From Gloeophyllum trabeum ATCC 11539 (Eukaryota > Basidiomycota > Agaricomycetes > Gloeophyllales > Gloeophyllaceae), in contig NW_006920414.1 in assembly GCF_000344685.1 (NCBI RefSeq), positions 382,488 through 446,487 of the forward strand: a stretch of 64,000 nucleotides of DNA, given 5' to 3'. The position numbers and the translations under genes were made by a program. Positions 58,101 through 64,000 of this stretch are shown piece by piece. Each line of letters starts with the position of its first letter. Within the stretch, counting starts at the first letter, position 1. The notes under the pieces are model-generated. The model was not told the DNA's origin. It saw only the letters and a program-made list of their open reading frames with translations, and searched no databases.

Positions 58101-58748
58101 CACGCCATCACCAGCTACACATCGCAATAATGTCAACTCAAATAATAATTTTTAGGAGACAGACCATGTCCTCGTAGGACTAACGCGAATAGCATTTCCG
58201 TGCGTAAGAGCACAGCCTCTTACCTTCGGGTATCCAACGCACACCTTGTCTGTCCACTGAGAATGTACCATTAAATATATGATCCATTGTAATATGCTGT
58301 GCACCGGGGACATGGTACGACGAGCCCGAATATTTCCGGGCTGCCAGAGCACCTATTAGTGCAGCCAGCAGTACAAGGGATACGAGGCATATGACAAGCC
58401 AGCGTAACGAGGAGGGACGCTACCATACCGCCGCATTTAGTATACTGTCACAACTGCAAGGAAACCATACCGCACTTTCCTGTCACCGCCGACAGTTAGC
58501 AGGCCGTCTTCAGTGTACATGCCATTAGGACCTCGCTCAGCGATTCCTGGAGAGCTCGGCAGTTTGGGTGATTTCTCCAGGAGACCTTCATCTTCCTCCT
58601 CGGAGCTTGGGGGATCAAAAGGACCGTCGCCGTAGTAAGTTGGTGGCCTAATTGGCGTGGTGTGCCTTCGTCCATCCTGAGAGGGCGCGTCCACGAGCTG
58701 GCCCTCGTCTACTTCTTGAGACACCCGCTCGTACGATGCGCCGTTCAT
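55116..58748 (-). CDS. dapB: Dipeptidyl aminopeptidase B (S9B family, vacuolar membrane)
   Basis: Type II membrane serine peptidase that removes X-Pro or X-Ala dipeptides from peptide N termini; the fungal enzymes sit in the vacuolar membrane. Start 58748 (MNGASYERVSQEVDEGQLVD). An acidic cytosolic tail is followed by a membrane anchor (LRWLVICLVSLVLLAALIGA, near 58.40-58.36 kb), then the beta-propeller domain (SIFEGGYIKLVDLKTNRTEN, SEWRVSADMQYMLIKTNYRK, YATFSPSGLSIAYVSSNDIY, WWSPDSNSLAYLSFDETDVD). The catalytic domain has Ser in GIWGWSYGGFMSSKVAE (split by an intron near 55.73-55.79 kb), Asp in HGSGDDNVHFANSAHLL and His in TDSDHGINRRGAYREL, so the triad is complete. It ends at a TGA at 55116 after EKWGKGGRRRSW. 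Total about 870 aa over many exons, normal for the family. N-glycosylation sites (NRTEN, NVTG) are present. Confidence 0.92.
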
Positions 58749-59176
58749 ACTCGCTTGAGTATTAGACTAGTCCGAGGGGCTGACCGCACAATACACTTGA
58801 TGAGTCCAAGCAAGCCTGCTGAATGACGTGCAAGTCTCCGGCGAGGACTATCACATATGTCTAGACTGCCGGCTTCGCCAGCGATTTAGAGACACTTTTA
58901 GAGGCCCAGCTGTTGTGCTCTTGCTTTATCCGTCGGTCTTGGATGATAGGTACTTAGTAGTGGCACGCGGTTGAACTTGGAGGACGGTGACGCGCAGCCG
59001 TCGAGTTACTTAGCAAGCGGAGATCTGTTCGGAAGGGGACGATAATTACTACATTGATGTTTTCTCTAGAATATTTAGCTAGCTACTGGTAATTATAATC
59101 ACTCGCGTTTCTGCATAATATTGGGAAAACTAATACCTTGGTTTCCGACCGCCATTCGGTTCAGCGGCCTCATGTC
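58749..59176. promoter_or_regulatory. Divergent promoter region of the dipeptidyl peptidase and SYS1 genes
   Basis: The start codons at 58748 (minus) and 59177 (plus) are 428 bp apart and face away from each other. No distinct motif is seen. Confidence 0.4.
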
Positions 59177-60022
59177 ATGGCCCCCTCTAAGCCATCGAAT
59201 ACTTGGGATCCGGTCTTAATCATCTCCCAGGCGAGTATACGAAATCTTTCGTTATATTTCTGTCGAGCTCAAGTCAGCCGATCCTGGTAGATTGTGGCCA
59301 TGCAAACGCTGCACTATCTCACGTTGTCTCTAATAACGCCCCCTTTACTAGCAGTCTTCGCGGACCCGGATTCTCTAGAATTCGAAGGGGGTGCGGCTAA
59401 TGTAGGTGCGTTTTTCCTTGGGCTGACAGGACCGTAGTGAATGCCTGCATCGTAGGTATGATCATGGACTGGCGTCAAATGACAGGTCGACCCACTGCAC
59501 AAGCTGATACATGGGGTCTGGGCTCTTGGAGTGGGGGACGCAAGCTCGACGAATCCGCTGGTAGCTCACTACCCATGCTTGAAGGAGGGTGGAAAGCAGA
59601 TCCTGTGAGAGGATGGGTCATCGCGTTTGGATGGATTATTGCATCGGGTATCGAGTTGAGTACCGACCACATGACTGTACAGACGGAAGCGACTCATAAC
59701 GCCTGCTCGCACCCTTTGTAGCGTCTACTGGCTTTCGACGGTGGTCCGGCGGCCCCGCCTTATCTTGGACTTCGCTTTGACCCTCGTATTCAACCACTTG
59801 GTACTCACGACATATTATGCCGCATCTTTGCCGACGTCTCTATTCTTCTGGATTGTCATGGTAGCATGCTCCACCATCTTGGTGGTGGCCGGAGAGCAGG
59901 TGTGCGTCCGTCGAGAAATGAGGGAGGGCATGAGTGTAATTGGAGTCGGACAAGCAGACGAGACGGGAAGGTTGACGGAGGAGATGGAATTAGGAGACGT
60001 CCGAGGTAGATCATCGGATTAG
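59177..60022 (+). CDS. SYS1: Golgi trafficking protein SYS1
   Basis: A four-span Golgi membrane protein that recruits the small GTPase Arl3/ARFRP1 to the Golgi. Four exons are joined in phase. Exon 1 starts at ATG 59177 (MAPSKPSNTWDPVLIISQ). Exon 2 is IVAMQTLHYLTLSLITPPLL with AVFADPDSLEFEGG. Exon 3 is MIMDWRQMTGRPT, a Gly/Ser-rich insertion and GWVIAFGWIIASGI. Exon 4 is DVYWLSTVVRRPRLILDFAL, then LVLTTYYAASLPTSLFFWIV and VACSTILVVAGEQVCVRREM. These match the conserved Sys1 blocks. The first intron begins with GC (CAG/GCGAGT) rather than GT. The last C-terminal 30 residues are polar and acidic. The protein is about 220 aa, larger than yeast Sys1 because of the middle insertion. Confidence 0.9.
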
Positions 60023-63000
60023 GCGTTTCAGGGCGATACCTGCCTGGTATACATGGTATCTCTTTGCTTGGGATATTGATTGTATGCGCCAGGTGCAAAG
60101 AGTTGTAGTAGACCAACCGGTGAGTCCCTCTATTTCTCTGTGAGGGGAAGCGTCGCGCTATATGCCCCCAAGAAATCTGCCTGGGGCACGGCTCGTCAAG
60201 AGTGGCACCGCAGCTCTCCTCGCAGACACGTCATGAACAGCCTGGCGTCAAGAAGGGCGGCACTGTCAGATAGGCTTTCTTCGGGCCTACTCCTGTTCCT
60301 TCCACATCGTCTCAGGAATGATCAAGTCATTTCGAACTTCGGATAAGCAGATTATTACGCTAACGCTCGGTCTCATTAATAGATATTACTTGCTTTCACT
60401 GAAGATGGCGTGGAGGCCCACTCAGTTCCGTATGGCAAGGTCCGATTTTCTGGCCCCAGCCTGCCACCGTCACTTTGTCGTGTCGTATCCAGAACGAGCT
60501 TGGAGCTTTAATGAAGGACGGACCCGCTTCCTGCTCCATCACCCCACGGCTCCGACATCCCGCCATCTGTACTGATAAGGAACAGATGGCTTCGATTAAA
60601 TGGTCTGGTATACCAGTCTACCAAGTACATCTCAGGAGTACCTTGGGGAATCGTTATGGCAACGTGCTCCACTAAAGATGTGAAAACCTCTTCGCCCCGT
60701 TCTATGGGTGTATCTTTCCTTTGGCGTTCTGGTGCAGCCTCTGTTGGGTTTCTAGGCTAACCGCTACAAAAATGTGAGCTTATCCTGTTTGACCATTGAA
60801 CGAATGTCTCTGCGTGGTATCATGATCTCCGTTCACTCTATGCGTATACATGGTGGACGTCAATTTGCTCCAGAAGGATACCTAAGGTAAAGGAATCCCG
60901 TGGGACTAGAATATAAAATGTCGCGAGCGGAGCTTGCAAAGTAAGTCCTGGTTCATTTCGGGGATCCAGGGAGCTTAAACATCCTTCCATTTGCATCAAC
61001 TTTAGACTCATTGCTCCTTATCACCGACTAAAAGCGAATTGTTCGTGAAAAGGTGCTCCTATGCGCATGACGCAGGGACCACTTTTATTGCTCTATGTTA
61101 TATATCGTCAATGCACAACTAAAGGGTGGTGCAAGCTTTCAACCGATTACTGCTCGACTACGAAAGGGAAGCAAGTTCGGTCCTCGTGCGAAGCTCTAGC
61201 GGCTATATCATTCTGCACCTCTGCCTTCTTTCGTCCGGTCCCTGGTACTCTATGATCACCGCTTGTCTTGTTCCATATTCGTGAGAACTGGTAAGTGATT
61301 CTTCTTGAATGCTGCCGCGTCAGAGATTACTCTGGGGTGTCACAGGTTGCCAAGTACGCGTTGATATAGCACCAAGCTGACCCTTGTGATGCCTCAAATG
61401 AATGCAGAAAACCTGTGCTACTCGTATCTACAGTGAGTCAGTATATATGGTAGTCAAACCTTGCGTAATTGAAGTATTCGCACTCCAGGGGTCCCCTATT
61501 CTCCATGTCCCACTCTGTACATCCCGTGCGAGCACGGGCGATCGGAGCAAGTTTAGATTAAATTCAATGTTCTTCGCGGCCCCAAGGACTAACGTCTGCC
61601 AGAACTGGGCCGCATGTGGACAGATTTTCGACGAGAAAATGATTCATCAGCTCAAGAGTGCAGCCAGTCACAGGTTGTTCGTGCTGGCCCAATACCTTGG
61701 GCCAAGACATTGAAATAGTACTCCACATGCCGGACTTGGAGACAAGACGTTGCCCGCAAGGCAAGGTCATACTTACATCCGCCCGATAGACGCCGAGTGG
61801 TTAGCGACCAAAAATGTCCTTTGTCGACATCATGCATTATAATTACGGAAAGCGCGACGCAGGCTATAGAAGGTCCGAACGGAGGTACGTGAGGTAGTAG
61901 ATTTGTTTGTTACGGCAGACGGTCACTATGCTCGTCCATATCATCATAATAGCAGGGAGGTCGACGACACGTACGCATGTATCGTATCGTTTTACGGGCT
62001 GTTCATCTCTTCCTAAAGGTTCCGCGCTCGGAACCTACGGTCCGTTACGCGCTCGTGTGGCGCGCAAAAGGATGTAATGAGACGTTCGTCTGGTGAGTTC
62101 AGTCCGTATTGTGCACACATTAACTCCAGCTCGGTTTCCGATGGGTCATTTACGTGCTTGCGATCATTCATGCTTCCAGGGTTAAGGGGATCGAGGTCGA
62201 GTGAGTATTAGCTCTTCCAGCCAGCTGCCTGCATGGGGGTTGTGAGCGCATGCGTGTTTGGCAAGACCTCAACGAAGTAACCTGACTCGACTGGTACCAC
62301 AGTCAGACGTATCCCACAGATCAGCGTTTCTTGGCTGACTCCGCCATGAATAGTGCATACTACGCCTATTGTCCTGATGAATCATCGATGGGCCGTGCGT
62401 TATTCTTACGCTAAACTTAATGTCGCGGATAACTCTGAAGACTTGTTCAGGTCGAATGGACGCATTGTGTCGTCATCAAATTCTTGTGGTCCTCTCGGGC
62501 TTACATGTGGAGTCAAGTACAGCTATGCTATGGAAGCGACTTCTGCAGTTGGGCAACATCCGCAATCTCGTTTCGGCGATACTGGTGAGCCCGTCCTCTC
62601 TTTTTATTGATATCTATTCCCATGCTTCCACAACATCTATTTTGTTCTCCGCCCAGCACGGAGCTGAAGCATTCACTGATTGATTCTTCTCGGGATTAGA
62701 CCCGCGATCTGTACAAACTGATATGACTGGAATGCACGTCCCTGGCATATGCGGGTCTGTATGAACCTAGGTTTGTCATCTCAAGTCAGCGCAACTGATC
62801 GGCGGACGGTCATGGCTGAGAGGTGTGTCCATGACCCGCTTTCGGTACGGCAGATTCTTGTCTGATGGTGATTTCACGTTGCATCTGTTGCCCTAGATAA
62901 TGAGGAGTATGCACGCAGCCATCGGGAAGAACTTAAGACGTCAATAACTAGCCAAAGCACGTCTGGCCCCTCGAGACTTCTACCGTCGGGAAAGATAATC

Positions 63001-64000
63001 TCGTGGACGAGGGACGGCTGCGCACGACAAATTCAGATCTCGGTTCTCATCCAAGCAGATTACATACTCTCACAGACGTCCAATGATCAGCACTTCGGTC
63101 ACGTTTTGGCGACCATTGCCTGAACTAAAGTTCTAAGCACCCATAATGAGCGGCGGGAGTCGAGAACAGTCTTCGAGATGCAGGAGAGCGTGCAGCAGAC
63201 CGGAAAGGCTGCTACAACGGTTCGGATTTGCCGCCGAATGTCCGCTATATTGAACTAACGTTACATGATGTCGGGCAATGAGTTGGTCCTGTTTCGTTTT
63301 CGCCGGGACACGTGTCGATGACTTGAAGTTATGAGGGCGTTACCAGTATGATTTGATTTCTGCTTCTAGAGACGTGTCTATGACCGATTTGCAGGCCATG
63401 AACTAAGGAGTAACGGGCAAGCAGGTTGCTTGCGTGGCTTTGCGTTGCAGCGAGTTTTGATAGGTAAGGAGGGACAACTGAGAAATCCGGACATACACGA
63501 GGCGCTCAAGGCCCTGAATATAATGACAAGTCCAAGCGGTGCCGCATTCGAAGTACTGAATGGCCAAATTAGGAAACCTCATTTAGTGACCTGCTTCCCA
63601 GTCTCGCTCGCGCGGACCACTGTGGACCAACCTCTGACCGACACAGTCACAAACAAAGGATCATGAGTTGGCAGAAGCAATGTATGAATGCGGGCTTGGA
63701 CAAAGGGCTGTGAGTCTTATCGTCTCGCGACCTTCACTCTGAAACTGTTGCCTGAGATCTTAAGTAGTCTCCCGATCGCACGCTTAGCAGTTAGCGTACG
63801 TCAGGGCTACTGACCTTCCTGTCCGGATTCTAACCGAACTGATGTCTTCCAGTGAACCATCTGACGGCACGAGGCGCCCTCCTAACGTTATATAAGGAGC
63901 CGTACATTCCCGGGAATACCTGTCTGGTTCCCCCCCGCTTGTCAAGCTACTACTCTCCTGGATATGGAGGCATTCAAGAGTTTGCTCAGCCCACTGGGCA
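60023..64000. other. Gene-poor region, no supported gene
   Basis: Nearly 4 kb with no open frame longer than 103 codons and no motif, membrane pattern or splice chain that could be supported. Base composition is close to even. No repeat with clear ends or RNA gene was recognised. It resembles the first 5 kb of the window and may be decayed repeat sequence. Confidence 0.5.

Noticed and set aside
1..64000. tRNA, rRNA and biosynthetic-cluster genes
   Set aside because: No cloverleaf with a convincing T-loop was found by eye, no rRNA segment was seen, and the single monooxygenase has no partner enzymes that would define a cluster.

Overview
This window looks like nuclear DNA of a basidiomycete fungus, most likely an agaricomycete (mushroom or bracket-fungus group). 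The evidence is dense genes on both strands split by many short introns (mostly 45-65 nt, GT..AG with CTAAT/CTGAC-like branch sites), moderately GC-rich exons, an HNH-nuclease protein of a type common in agaricomycetes, and Ser/Thr-, Pro- and Gln-rich low-complexity proteins. No prokaryotic operon, rRNA, tRNA or CRISPR array was seen.

Layout. 1-5.1 kb: gene-poor, with decayed duplicated sequence. 5.2-6.9 kb: FAD-dependent monooxygenase. 8.1-9.2 kb: ATP4, subunit b of mitochondrial ATP synthase. 9.3-11.0 kb: two small spliced minus-strand genes of unknown function. 12.1-14.6 kb: HSF-type transcription factor with a pentanucleotide repeat beside a splice donor. 15-18.4 kb: gene-poor, AT-rich repeat patch and an uncertain gene. 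18.5-20.8 kb: a divergent pair, an INO80F-like coiled-coil protein and an unknown protein. 21.1-24.3 kb: a divergent pair, ARP2 and pyridoxal kinase. 24.6-30.1 kb: a 1,707-aa protein with three START-like lipid-binding segments and a C-terminal membrane anchor. 30.7-33.3 kb: LisH/LUFS (Flo8/SomA-like) transcription regulator. 34.1-35.0 kb: secreted GPI-anchored Kre9/Knh1-like protein. 35.6-36.9 kb: two inverted-repeat mobile elements, one with 219-bp arms and a perfect 9-bp target duplication. 38.2-40.0 kb: single-pass Ser/Thr-rich membrane protein. 41.2-44.4 kb: Inp2/vezatin-like membrane protein. 44.7-45.5 kb: RNase H2 subunit C. 46.3-47.7 kb: HNH-nuclease protein with an apparent frameshift. 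48.1-50.7 kb: ABP1. 51.0-52.5 kb: mitochondrial carrier. 52.8-54.7 kb: ETT1/Nro1-like protein. 55.1-58.7 kb: dipeptidyl aminopeptidase B. 59.2-60.0 kb: SYS1. 60.0-64 kb: no convincing gene.

The genes are mainly housekeeping and do not form an obvious biosynthetic cluster. Some share themes: actin patch function (ARP2, ABP1), endomembrane and lipid trafficking (START protein, SYS1, Inp2-like, vacuolar dipeptidyl peptidase), mitochondria (ATP4, carrier) and cell surface (Kre9-like, Ser/Thr-rich membrane protein). Several neighbours are divergent with start-to-start gaps of 144-430 bp, so promoters are probably shared. The most striking non-gene signals are the foldback element at 36176-36896, the inverted-repeat element beside it, and coding-like pieces around 47.7-48.0 kb.
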